This document shows positions 9,223 through 17,364 of a stretch of DNA of 64,000 nucleotides, piece by piece. The translations under genes and the position numbers were made by a program. Below the pieces are notes generated by a model. It did not search any database and was not told the DNA's origin. It worked only from the letters and a program-made list of their open reading frames with translations. The DNA comes from Roseovarius albus (GTDB lineage Bacteria; Pseudomonadota; Alphaproteobacteria; Rhodobacterales; Rhodobacteraceae). Numbering within the stretch: position 1 is the stretch's first letter; each line of letters starts with the position of its first letter. The stretch lies in NCBI RefSeq assembly GCF_900172335.1, contig NZ_FWFX01000011.1, forward strand, positions 1 to 64,000, given 5' to 3'.

Positions 9223-10241
9223 GCCCCCCCCTGACGGGCAAAAAGAACCTGTGCCACTGCCACGCGATCAATACTGCCAACAATCTGCCCAGACTCGTTT
9301 GCAACAGAAATAGGTCCTTCGGCGGCGATGATCTGCTCTGCCACATCCGAAATCTTTGCAGATTGAGCAATCGGTTCCCCCGCACCATTTGTTCCCGGTG
9401 TCATCAAGCCACCAACTGTCAAAACTTTTGAGCGCGGAATATGGCGGGTGAACTCGGCCACATATTCCGAGACTGGATTCATCAAGAGCTCTTCAGGTGT
9501 GGCGACTTGAATGATCTTGCCGTCTTTCATGATGGCGATACGGTCAGCCAATCGCACAGCCTCGTCAAAGTCATGGGTTATGAACACAATGGTTTTGTGT
9601 AAACGCGCCTGCAAACGCAGGAACTCATCCTGCATTTCCCGACGAATAAGCGGATCAAGAGCCGAAAACGGCTCATCCAGAAACCAAAGATCCGGTTCAC
9701 TGACCAGCGAGCGCGCGATCCCCACACGCTGTTGTTGTCCGCCCGACAGTTCGCGCGGAAAATTATCCTCGCGTCCTTTCAAGCCAACGAGTTCCACCAC
9801 TTCTCGGGCTTTGATATCAGCCTGTGCTTTGGAAACGCCCTGAATTATTAGAGGAAAACTGACATTCTGCAACACACTGAGGTGCGGCAGTAACGCAAAG
9901 TGCTGAAACACCATCCCCATTTTATGGCGGCGAATATCGATCAGTTCAGGCTCGCTAGCGCGTAACAGATCGACCCCATCGAACAAGACCTCACCCTTGG
10001 TAGGCTCGATCAGCCGGGACAGGCAACGCACCAAGGTCGACTTACCCGACCCGGAAAGCCCCATGATGACAAAGATCTCGCCCTCAGCGATATCAAGGTT
10101 GGCACTGCGTACCGCGCCCACCACACCAGCATCCGCGATATCTTGATCACTGGGATCAGGATAGGTTTGCAACAAGGTTTGCGCGTTGGGACCGTAGATT
10201 TTCCACACGTTTCGGCACGAAAGCTTGGGGCTCAAAGTCAT
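9219..10241 (-). CDS. Glycine betaine-type ABC transporter ATP-binding protein (ProV-like)
   Basis: The ATPase has Walker A GLSGSGKST near 60-68, Q-loop VFQHFALLPH, signature LSGGQQQR, Walker B LWFLDEP and the H-loop FITHD. The N-terminal extension before the first strand and the C-terminal tail are typical of ProV/OpuAA. The tail (about 90 residues, TPGTNGAGEP onward) is short for a full CBS pair. The start at 10241 is preferred over the ATG at 10247 because GGAG at 10248-10251 is then correctly spaced. It follows the binding-protein gene after a strong hairpin and overlaps the permease gene. Confidence 0.9.
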   Translation of the reverse strand: MTLSPKLSCRNVWKIYGPNAQTLLQTYPDPSDQDIADAGVVGAVRSANLDIAEGEIFVIMGLSGSGKSTLVRCLSRLIEPTKGEVLFDGVDLLRASEPELIDIRRHKMGMVFQHFALLPHLSVLQNVSFPLIIQGVSKAQADIKAREVVELVGLKGREDNFPRELSGGQQQRVGIARSLVSEPDLWFLDEPFSALDPLIRREMQDEFLRLQARLHKTIVFITHDFDEAVRLADRIAIMKDGKIIQVATPEELLMNPVSEYVAEFTRHIPRSKVLTVGGLMTPGTNGAGEPIAQSAKISDVAEQIIAAEGPISVANESGQIVGSIDRVAVAQVLFARQGGA

Positions 10242-10286
10242 CAACATCTCCGGGGGTCCGGTCGGACAGGATTGAAAAATGAGACA

Positions 10287-10307
10287 GCCCGGGGCGCTGC
10301 CCCGGGC
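10287..10307 (-). terminator. GC-rich stem-loop between binding-protein and ATPase genes
   Basis: A perfect 9-base-pair stem (GCCCGGGGC with GCCCCGGGC) encloses a 3-base loop, 12 bases past the end of the binding-protein gene and upstream of the ATPase gene. No U tract follows on the minus strand. It more likely stabilises the upstream mRNA, or partly terminates, giving excess binding protein over the membrane components, as is usual for such operons. Confidence 0.65.
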
Positions 10308-10319
10308 ACCGTTAACGGA

Positions 10320-11264
10320 TCAGTTGACCCATTCAGACCAGCGATCTTTGTTGTCTGTCATCCACTCCGCAACCACAGCATCAACATCAACACCATCCAG
10401 ATCGGCCTTGCCGACCATGGCGCTCATTTCCTCATTGTTGATGTTGTAGGCCTCAATGATGTCATAAGCCCCCGGCCATTTTTCTTGCAGACCACTCCAG
10501 GCAGCCTTCCAGATCGGTCCACGTGGCTTGCCGCAGTCGTAAGCCATGTTCGGGTTCACCCCAACTGATGGGTCTGAATAGCATTCCGGGCTAAAGGCTG
10601 GGAATTCAACAAACTCACCCTCGTACTTGGCGGGTGCCCAATGCGGCACATAGACCCACAAGACAATCGGATCTTGCCGCTGATACGCAGATTCCAATTC
10701 GGCAAACAGCGCTGCGTCGGTACCTGCATGAACAACTTCGAAATCCATCTCAAGCGCTTCGACCCGTTCTTCGTCAAATCCGCCCCAGGTGACTGGCCCG
10801 CCAACATAACGGCCATATGGATCGGTTTCAGCAGTGGCAAATTCTTCAGCGCAGTCTCTCAACGCTTCCCAGTTCGGCAAACCAGGGCATCGCTCTTTCA
10901 TATAGAGCGGATACCACCATTCTTCGATCGCCATCAGACCCGTTTCCCCCACGTTGACAACCTTGCCCGAACCTGTGGCTTCATCCAGCGCCTCGCGGCC
11001 TGTGGTTTCCCAGATCTCCATAGCAAGATGCAGGTCGCCGGTTTTCAATCCCGCAAATTGTGCGATGTAATCTGCCTGAACGTATTCGACGTTGTATCCC
11101 GCCTCTTGCAAAATACTGCCCATGATCTTGGTGTTAATCAGTTGACCAGACCAATCATGCAACGTCAGCTTGATCGGATCAGACGATTCGGCGGCAGATC
11201 CGCTACCAACAGCAGTTGTTAGCATCAGGGCTGCGGCCCCTAATTTGTTGATTATATTGGTCAT
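10320..11264 (-). CDS. Glycine betaine-type ABC transporter substrate-binding protein (ProX/OpuAC-like)
   Basis: This 314-residue periplasmic binding protein has a signal peptide (about residues 1-25). It has many tryptophans placed as in quaternary-ammonium binding pockets: LHDWSGQ, EIWETTG, EEWWYPLY and WVYVPHWAP. It is the first gene of the operon, with a good ribosome site (GGGAGATAG) before ATG 11264. Transcription probably starts in the divergent region shared with the DeoR-type gene. The ligand is probably a betaine, choline or relative; the precise one cannot be read from the sequence. Confidence 0.88.
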   Translation of the reverse strand: MTNIINKLGAAALMLTTAVGSGSAAESSDPIKLTLHDWSGQLINTKIMGSILQEAGYNVEYVQADYIAQFAGLKTGDLHLAMEIWETTGREALDEATGSGKVVNVGETGLMAIEEWWYPLYMKERCPGLPNWEALRDCAEEFATAETDPYGRYVGGPVTWGGFDEERVEALEMDFEVVHAGTDAALFAELESAYQRQDPIVLWVYVPHWAPAKYEGEFVEFPAFSPECYSDPSVGVNPNMAYDCGKPRGPIWKAAWSGLQEKWPGAYDIIEAYNINNEEMSAMVGKADLDGVDVDAVVAEWMTDNKDRWSEWVN

Positions 11265-11277
11265 AGCTATCTCCCTA

Positions 11278-11369
11278 AAGTGTGGTATTTTGTTTGGTTT
11301 TTATTGTTTTCCCCAAAGGGTGCGGCATAATTTGGCTTTAGTCAACAAAAACCACACTTACCCACACTT
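11278..11369. promoter_or_regulatory. Repeated AAGTGTGGT / ACCACACTT elements in the divergent promoter region
   Basis: AAGTGTGGT at 11278-11286 is matched inverted by ACCACACTT at 11351-11359 and again by CCACACTT at 11362-11369. A further TATGTGGTTT lies near 11435. They sit between the transporter operon and the DeoR-type gene, where an operator is expected. DeoR-family repressors often bind spaced short repeats. The link to this regulator is inference. Confidence 0.45.
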
Positions 11370-11460
11370 AGTTTGCAAAATCTCACAATAATGAACGCTC
11401 TATCCGCCAAAATTGTAACTGAATGTTGCTTTATGTGGTTTCTTATTCTATACAAAAATC

Positions 11461-12252
11461 ATGAATACTCGCCTACAAATGCCCCGCAAAACCACAAATC
11501 AACGTGAAGAAGAAATCCTCAAAGAACTCCAGCGCGCAGGTGGGTCATGCCGTATCGGGTTTCTTTCAAAACAACTCCACGTCTCGTATGAAACCATCCG
11601 GCGCAACATTCGTACGCTGGAAGATGCCCATATTGTCCGTAAGGTGCATGGTGGCGTTCATCTGATAGAAAATTTCGACGAGGCCCCACTTCAAAGCCGC
11701 ATGGACACTCATGCAATTGTAAAAGAACGGCTGGCTTTGGCTGTGGCACAAAACATCAATAATGGTGATTCCATCTTTATGGATATCGGCTCGACAACAG
11801 CATTTGTCGCCTCCGCCCTCAGGGATCACACGGATCTGTTTGTGGTAACCAATTCAGCATTTGTGGCTTATACACTGGCCTCTAGGAACAATAATCGCGT
11901 GTTTCTAGCTGGTGGTGAATTGCGCCCACACGACGGCGGCGCGTTTGGCGCCGAGGCGATGGACCTCATTCAAAGACTCAGCGTGCAGTTCGCCATTTTA
12001 TCAGTCGGGGCAATCAACGCCGAAGCGGGCTTCATGCTGCACGATCTGCAAGAGGCCAACTTGTCGGAAATCGCCGCACAAAATGCACAAGTCCGCATTG
12101 CCGTTGCTGATAGCGGAAAATTCAATAAGCGTGCTCCAGTGTCGCTAAAGGGCAAGATTAAGTTCAGCGTTCTTTATACCGATGCACAGCCATCTGGGCC
12201 GATCGTTGACATGCTAAAGTCGAATGAGATCGATCTTGCCGTTGTTGAATAA
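11461..12252 (+). CDS. DeoR/GlpR-family transcriptional regulator
   Basis: The 263-residue regulator has an N-terminal DeoR-type helix-turn-helix (residues about 14-68; YETIRRNIRTLEDAHIVRKVHGG) and a C-terminal sugar-isomerase-like effector domain with DIGSTTAFVASAL and FLAGGELRPHDGGAFG. Such regulators usually respond to phosphorylated metabolites. That fits the kinase in the divergent operon, which could make the inducer. It probably controls the transporter operon and itself through the repeats at 11278-11369. Confidence 0.88.
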   Translation: MNTRLQMPRKTTNQREEEILKELQRAGGSCRIGFLSKQLHVSYETIRRNIRTLEDAHIVRKVHGGVHLIENFDEAPLQSRMDTHAIVKERLALAVAQNINNGDSIFMDIGSTTAFVASALRDHTDLFVVTNSAFVAYTLASRNNNRVFLAGGELRPHDGGAFGAEAMDLIQRLSVQFAILSVGAINAEAGFMLHDLQEANLSEIAAQNAQVRIAVADSGKFNKRAPVSLKGKIKFSVLYTDAQPSGPIVDMLKSNEIDLAVVE

Positions 12253-12309
12253 TCTTTCAAGATGGTATTGCCTTCGAATTCGCTCAGCAAGGCGTTGTGG
12301 CTGCTAGCT

Positions 12310-12396
12310 TTAAATGTTTCCGACTGAAATTGTCGTTGCGGCTGCAGCAGAGACCGATACGGCGAGCGCCAGAAGCGTCGAAGTCATCCTACGCAT
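12310..12396 (-). pseudogene. Orphan signal-peptide ORF, probable truncated 5' end of an exported-protein gene
   Basis: A 28-codon frame, MRRMTSTLLALAVSVSAA onward, ends ISVGNI before TAA. It has a classic n-, h- and c-region and a good ribosome site (AAGGGG) before ATG 12396. Nothing homologous to a mature domain follows. It is either the decayed start of a periplasmic-protein gene or a tiny exported peptide. The rest of 12253-12495 is gene-free. Confidence 0.35.
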
Positions 12397-12495
12397 GGGT
12401 GACCCCTTAATCGTTAAAAACACCAAGACCCGACTACCCCAATATTTTGCCACTCAAAAATCCTTTTGGGCTACAAAATTGAATTGCATTGGAGG

Positions 12496-15400
12496 TTAAT
12501 GAAAGTCCCGGCTGGGAAACAGACGTTTGGCCTGCTCTCGGGGGTGTCTGGCCCGGGGCGGATGGCGTTGCGGGCGTGGGGCGTCGTCGGCTTGGGGTTG
12601 GGTAATGCCGATGGCGTCGTCCATCGGGTGACCCAGATCGGTCAGGCGATAAGACAGGTCTTCGACATTCTGGGCAATCAGATGTACGACGATACCTTCA
12701 CGCTGTAGATAGCCCGTGACCCTTAATAAACGCCCACCCATGACAGACCGGCGAAACTGTTCATAAACCTTAGGCCAGACCACCACGTTTGAGACGCCTG
12801 TTTCATCCTCAAGCGTCAGAAAAATCACGCCCGAAGCCGTTCCGGGCCGTTGCCGGGTGATCACCAATCCGCAGACGCTGGCCCGCCCCAAGGGCACGTG
12901 TTGCAACTGATCATGTGGCGTCAGACCAGGCATCGCCGGGCGCAGCAACTCCATTGGATGAGCGCGCAATGTCAGGCGGGTTGAGACGTAATCTTCAACC
13001 ACTTCCTCCCCCAGATGCATGGTGGGTAGCTGCACGTCGGGCTCATAGATGCTTTCGCCATCAATCGGGTCATTGAACAACGGCAAAGGCTCCGGGCTGC
13101 GGATGGCTTTCACCTGCCACAGCGCATCCCGGCGGGTCAGCCCCATGCCGATAAAGGCATCGGCCTCGGCCAGCCGCTCCAGCACCCCAGGCGCAACCCC
13201 TGCCCGCAGCCAAACAGTCTCCGGGTCCTGATAGCCGTTGCCGCGTGCCGCTTCGATCCAACCGGCGTCCTCTTCGCGAAAGCCCTTGATCTGGCGAAAC
13301 CCCAGCCGCAGGGCCAGTGCCCCATCGGCGCGACGCTCCAGCGTGTTGTCCCATGTGCTGGCATTGACACAGATGGGGCGCACCTCGACCTGATGTTCGC
13401 GGGCATCGCGCACGATCTGGGCCGGGGCATAAAACCCCATGGGCTGGGAATTGAGCAGCGCGCAGGCAAACACCGCTGGATGATGGCACTTCAACCAGGC
13501 CGAGACATAGGCCAGCATGGCAAAGGCCGCCGCGTGGCTTTCGGGAAAACCATAGTCGCCAAAACCTTCGATCTGGCTAAAACACTGGCTGGCAAATTCC
13601 GGGGTATAATTACGCTCCAGCATGCCTTTGATGAATCTGTCCCGAAAGGTGCCGATGGTGCCCATCTTGCGAAAGGTGGCCAAAGACCTGCGCAGCCGGT
13701 CGGCCTCTTCCGGGGTGAAACCTGCGCCGACCACGGCGATCTGCATCGCCTGTTCCTGAAACAGCGGCACGCCAAGGGTTTTACCCAGCACCTCGCTTAA
13801 CTCTTTGGAGGGAAAAGTTATCTCTTCGCGCCCCTGACGCCGGTTGATATAGGGGTGCACCATCCCACCTTGAATGGGGCCCGGGCGTACAATTGCTACC
13901 TCGATCACCAGATCATAGAATTCGCGCGGTTTCATCCGCGGCAAAAAGTTCATCTGTGCCCGACTTTCGACCTGAAACACCCCCACGGCATCGGCGCGGC
14001 ACAGCATGTCATAGGTGGGCGTATCCTCTTGCGGCACGGTGGCGATGCTCAGGTCTTGCCCCTCGTGCAGGTCCAGCAGATCAAAGCTTTTGCGGATACA
14101 GGTGAGCATGCCCAGACTGAGCACATCGACCTTGAGAATCCCCAGCGCATCAATGTCATCCTTGTCCCATTCAATCAGCGTGCGATCGTCCATCGCCGCG
14201 TTCTCAATCGGGCACAGCTCGTCCAGCCGCCCCTTGGTAATGACAAAACCGCCGACATGCTGCGACAGATGGCGCGGAAAGCCGATGATCTCACCAATCA
14301 GGTGGATGGTTTGCGACAGGCGGCGGTCCTCGGGGTCCAGCCCCAGCTCGCGCATGCGGGTGGGATCGGCTCCGCCGTTGGAATACCCCCAGATCTGACC
14401 GGACAACCCCGCGGTCACATCCTGCGACAGGCCCATCACCTTGCCGACCTCGCGGATCGCGGCGCGGGAGCGAAAATGGATCACCGTGGCGCAGAGCCCG
14501 GCACGATGGCGGCCATAGCGTTCATAAATCCACTGGATCACCTCTTCGCGGCGTTCATGTTCGAAATCGACGTCGATATCCGGTGGCTCGCCCCGGTATT
14601 CCGAGACGAAACGTTCCACCACCATGGTGATCACCTCGGGGCTGACATCGGTGATACCCAGCAGATAGCAGATGATCGAATTGGCGGCTGACCCCCTGCC
14701 CTGACACAAGATGTCTTGGGATCGCGCGTAGTGCACGATGTCATGAACGGTCAGAAAATAGGCCGGAAAGTTCAGCTTGGCGACTAAGCTGAGCTCTTTT
14801 TCTAGCTGGTCCTTGGCTTTTTGCGTGGCTCCTTGGGGATAACGGCGCGCAAGCCCCTCTCGCGCCAGACGCTCCAACCGCGCCATCGGGCTTTCGCCAT
14901 CTGCAATCTCATCCGGGTATTCATAGCTGAGTTCTGAAAGGTCAAAACTGCAACGTGCCGCAATCTCGACCGTACGTTTTAGCGCCGCCGGATGATGGCG
15001 AAACAACCGCGCCATATCAACATGCCCCTTCAGGCGACGCTCGGCATTGGGCAGCGCACGGGTCCCGATCTGATCAATAGCGATATGATGGCGCATGCAG
15101 GTCAGAACATCGGCCAATTGCCGACGTTTACCGTGATGCATCAGCACATCCCCCACCGCCACCATCGGGGTTGAGCAGCGCAGGGCCAAATCCGCGCAAG
15201 CGCTGAAATACTCCTGATCGCTGCCGTCATAACGTGGCGCAGCACCCAAAAAGACCTGCCCTGGAAACCGGCGTTGAATATACCCGATGTGAGCGCGCGC
15301 CTGTCGCAAATCACGTGGCAAGGCGATCAGGATCATCCCTGTTCCATGATCCAGCAAGTCACGCTGGTCGAGGTGGCATTCACCTTTCTCTGCCTTGCGC

Positions 15401-15801
15401 TTGCCCAGCGTCAAAAGCCGGGTCAACCGTTGATAGGCCGCGCGGTTCTGCGGCAGTGCCACCCACTCTACAGAGCTATCGCGCAGCACCAACCGGCAGC
15501 CAACAATCAGCTTGGGCAATGAGACAACATCGGCAGTGGGCAACGGTTCCGCACCACTCACCTCTTGGCGCGAAGACGGATCAGTGCGCTGTTGTGAGCG
15601 GATCTTGATAGCCTCATCCGCCTCGCGCTTCAGCTCTTTTAACGCACTCCACGCCCGTACCACCCCGGCCAAGGAATTGCGGTCGGTGATAGCCACTGCC
15701 GACAGCCCCAGTTCAGCGGCGCGCGTCACCAGTTCTTCGGGGTGTGACGCCCCGGTCAGAAAGGTGAAGTTGCTGGTGACACACAGTTCCGCGTAGCTCA
15801 T
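12496..15801 (-). CDS. dnaE2: Error-prone DNA polymerase DnaE2 (ImuC)
   Basis: The C-family DNA polymerase of the SOS mutagenesis cassette has about 1101 residues. It has an N-terminal PHP domain (YAELCVTSNFTFLTGASHPE), the polymerase catalytic aspartates in PPDIDVDFEHERREE, the finger region GRGSAANSIICYLLG and a C-terminal OB fold (GVIFLTLEDETGVSNVVVWP). It works with ImuB, which supplies contact to the sliding clamp. The start at 15801 is chosen because it gives an ATGA overlap with imuB and the family's normal N-terminus; a longer frame to 15855 would run into imuB. Expression follows imuB. Confidence 0.95.
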   Translation of the reverse strand: MSYAELCVTSNFTFLTGASHPEELVTRAAELGLSAVAITDRNSLAGVVRAWSALKELKREADEAIKIRSQQRTDPSSRQEVSGAEPLPTADVVSLPKLIVGCRLVLRDSSVEWVALPQNRAAYQRLTRLLTLGKRKAEKGECHLDQRDLLDHGTGMILIALPRDLRQARAHIGYIQRRFPGQVFLGAAPRYDGSDQEYFSACADLALRCSTPMVAVGDVLMHHGKRRQLADVLTCMRHHIAIDQIGTRALPNAERRLKGHVDMARLFRHHPAALKRTVEIAARCSFDLSELSYEYPDEIADGESPMARLERLAREGLARRYPQGATQKAKDQLEKELSLVAKLNFPAYFLTVHDIVHYARSQDILCQGRGSAANSIICYLLGITDVSPEVITMVVERFVSEYRGEPPDIDVDFEHERREEVIQWIYERYGRHRAGLCATVIHFRSRAAIREVGKVMGLSQDVTAGLSGQIWGYSNGGADPTRMRELGLDPEDRRLSQTIHLIGEIIGFPRHLSQHVGGFVITKGRLDELCPIENAAMDDRTLIEWDKDDIDALGILKVDVLSLGMLTCIRKSFDLLDLHEGQDLSIATVPQEDTPTYDMLCRADAVGVFQVESRAQMNFLPRMKPREFYDLVIEVAIVRPGPIQGGMVHPYINRRQGREEITFPSKELSEVLGKTLGVPLFQEQAMQIAVVGAGFTPEEADRLRRSLATFRKMGTIGTFRDRFIKGMLERNYTPEFASQCFSQIEGFGDYGFPESHAAAFAMLAYVSAWLKCHHPAVFACALLNSQPMGFYAPAQIVRDAREHQVEVRPICVNASTWDNTLERRADGALALRLGFRQIKGFREEDAGWIEAARGNGYQDPETVWLRAGVAPGVLERLAEADAFIGMGLTRRDALWQVKAIRSPEPLPLFNDPIDGESIYEPDVQLPTMHLGEEVVEDYVSTRLTLRAHPMELLRPAMPGLTPHDQLQHVPLGRASVCGLVITRQRPGTASGVIFLTLEDETGVSNVVVWPKVYEQFRRSVMGGRLLRVTGYLQREGIVVHLIAQNVEDLSYRLTDLGHPMDDAIGITQPQADDAPRPQRHPPRARHPREQAKRLFPSRDFH

Positions 15802-17297
15802 GCAAACTCTCCCTGCACAAACCAGCCGGGGTTTTGCGGCGTATAAAACAGCCAAAGCCTGCGTCCCTCGCGCGTCTCGATCCGCCAGTAATCGCGCACG
15901 CCCGAGCGCCAGTTTTCATCACTCAGCCACCATTCGGGTGCAATGCGTTCTGGCCCCGTGGCCCGCCCCGTGCGCAGCCGCATACGCCGCCAGCGAAACT
16001 GCCGGGGCGGTTGCGGGCCTTGGCCGGCAATGGGTTCCGGGGGGAATAAGCGCAGCGGGCGCGGCAACAGGCTGATCCATGGCCCGCCGGGCTCGGAAAA
16101 CGCTGCTGGAGCGATCAGGAAACTACGTTCGGGGATATGGCTGTCGGCGGGCAAAAACCGCTGGATATTTTCCAGCCCGATGCGCGTGCCCAGCCGGGTG
16201 ATCAAGTCTTCCAGTTGGTCCTTGCCACCCGAAGAGACATGACTGATCTGCTGCACTGGCAGCGTCTCCACCTGCAGGGCGCTCAGACGCAGTTGATCAA
16301 TGCCAAAACCGGCATCTGCCGCAGTCACCCCCCGTTCAAACAGAGGCAGGATGCGGGCCGGGTTATTCAAGGGCCGTGCCAGACGCAGTTCGACCTGCTG
16401 CGCAGCATGATCCACCCGCCGCAAGGACAGCATCAGCACCCGCGCCCCAACCCCATTGGCGGTTAGCTTGTCGCACAGCGGCCCCAGCAACCGTTCAGTA
16501 CCCGCCATCACATCTGCACTCAGGCCAATGGGTTCCGGCAAGGTCATGCGCACGGCGTAATGCGGCGGGTCGGCCAGCGGTGTGACCTCTTCTGGCTGTG
16601 CGCCAAGCGCCTGATCCAGACGCATCACCAGCCCCGGGCCAAATCGGCGCGTCAGCGGCGCACGCTCTGTCGCAATCAGGTCGCCAATGCTGCGCAGGCC
16701 CAGCCGCTGCAGGGCAATGTCCGTCTTGCGCTCCAGACGCAGGGCCGCCACCGGCAAGGGGGCCAATGCCTCCTCCAACGGCCCTTCCGGGCAGGCCTCC
16801 TCGCCGTAATGCGCAAAGGCCCAGGCCGCCCCTCGTGTTTTTGCCACACCGATCCGGGCAGTCAGCCCGGCCCGCATCAGGCGTTGTCGCATGTCTGATA
16901 GCATCCGGGGCTCGTCGCCAAACAGATGCACCGATCCGGTCACATCCAGCGTCAGCCCATCGCGCCCCTCCAGCCCAACCCAGGGACAATAGCGCGAGGC
17001 CCAGCGTCGCAAGGCCAGCAAAAACCGCTCATCCGCAGGAATGTCGGCCGGCTGACTTAACACCAGAGGGCAGAACGCCCGCGCATCGGCAAAGGACATG
17101 CTTTGGTGAAGCCCTTGCTTTTCGGCCTCAACATTCAAGCAATAAATGCGATTGGCGTTGCTTTCTTTCAGCGTCAGAACAAACGGCCCATCCACCGGGC
17201 GCACCCGGAGAAACCGGTCACTGGACAGGCGGGGAAACCACAGCGAGACGATCCGCCGGGCGGGCTTTATGCGGGTCCCATCGAACATATCACTCAC
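15798..17297 (-). CDS. imuB: ImuB, Y-family polymerase-like mutagenesis protein
   Basis: The 499-residue protein starts at GTG 17297 (alternative ATG 17288, MFDGTRIKPARRIVSLWFPR). The Y-family palm and finger region includes GRDGLTLDVTGSVHLFGDE, but the catalytic carboxylate pattern of active Y-family polymerases is not evident, as expected for ImuB, a non-catalytic hub for DnaE2. It overlaps dnaE2 by four bases. Its normal partner imuA is not adjacent: it lies about 20.5 kb away at 37853-38422. Directly upstream is a dead imuA 3' end containing an SOS-type box, and the P450 gene ends 67 bases upstream on the same strand. Confidence 0.93.
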   Translation of the reverse strand: MSDMFDGTRIKPARRIVSLWFPRLSSDRFLRVRPVDGPFVLTLKESNANRIYCLNVEAEKQGLHQSMSFADARAFCPLVLSQPADIPADERFLLALRRWASRYCPWVGLEGRDGLTLDVTGSVHLFGDEPRMLSDMRQRLMRAGLTARIGVAKTRGAAWAFAHYGEEACPEGPLEEALAPLPVAALRLERKTDIALQRLGLRSIGDLIATERAPLTRRFGPGLVMRLDQALGAQPEEVTPLADPPHYAVRMTLPEPIGLSADVMAGTERLLGPLCDKLTANGVGARVLMLSLRRVDHAAQQVELRLARPLNNPARILPLFERGVTAADAGFGIDQLRLSALQVETLPVQQISHVSSGGKDQLEDLITRLGTRIGLENIQRFLPADSHIPERSFLIAPAAFSEPGGPWISLLPRPLRLFPPEPIAGQGPQPPRQFRWRRMRLRTGRATGPERIAPEWWLSDENWRSGVRDYWRIETREGRRLWLFYTPQNPGWFVQGEFA

Positions 17298-17357
17298 ATA
17301 ATGTTCCTGATTTGTTCTAAATAAAAGATCGACGCATCAGAGTCGAGTGACTATGAC
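17223..17357 (-). pseudogene. imuA: Decayed imuA 3' end in front of (and overlapping) imuB; left copy of a ~130-base direct repeat
   Basis: In the ImuA frame the minus strand reads HSHSTLMRRSFI, stop, NKSGTLCE, stop, YVRWD, then RPADRL. This matches the intact ImuA C-terminus (HSDTPLMRWSLIKNKSGSL, then SDWHIRWDG and RPADRL) with no gaps. By eye about three quarters of 130 bases agree with 37855-37990. Two in-frame stops show it is dead. The lower half overlaps the imuB start in another frame, preserving the ancestral imuA/imuB overlap. Confidence 0.88.
17303..17317 (-). promoter_or_regulatory. LexA/SOS-type box GTTC-N7-GTTC upstream of imuB
   Basis: GTTC (17303-17306), seven bases and GTTC (17314-17317) match the direct-repeat consensus of the alphaproteobacterial SOS box (GTTC-N7-GTTC, or GAAC-N7-GAAC on the other strand). 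It is 5 bases above the GTG start and 14 above the ATG start of imuB. It sits within the decayed imuA tail; the intact imuA copy has GATC and ATTC at the same two places. Confidence 0.7.
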
Positions 17358-17364
17358 AACCACT

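Noticed and set aside
13855..14691. 278-codon plus-strand frame opposite dnaE2
   Set aside because: It is antisense to conserved polymerase motifs and shows no protein family features.
16598..17320. 240-codon plus-strand frame opposite imuB
   Set aside because: It is Pro/Arg/Ala-rich shadow coding antisense to imuB.
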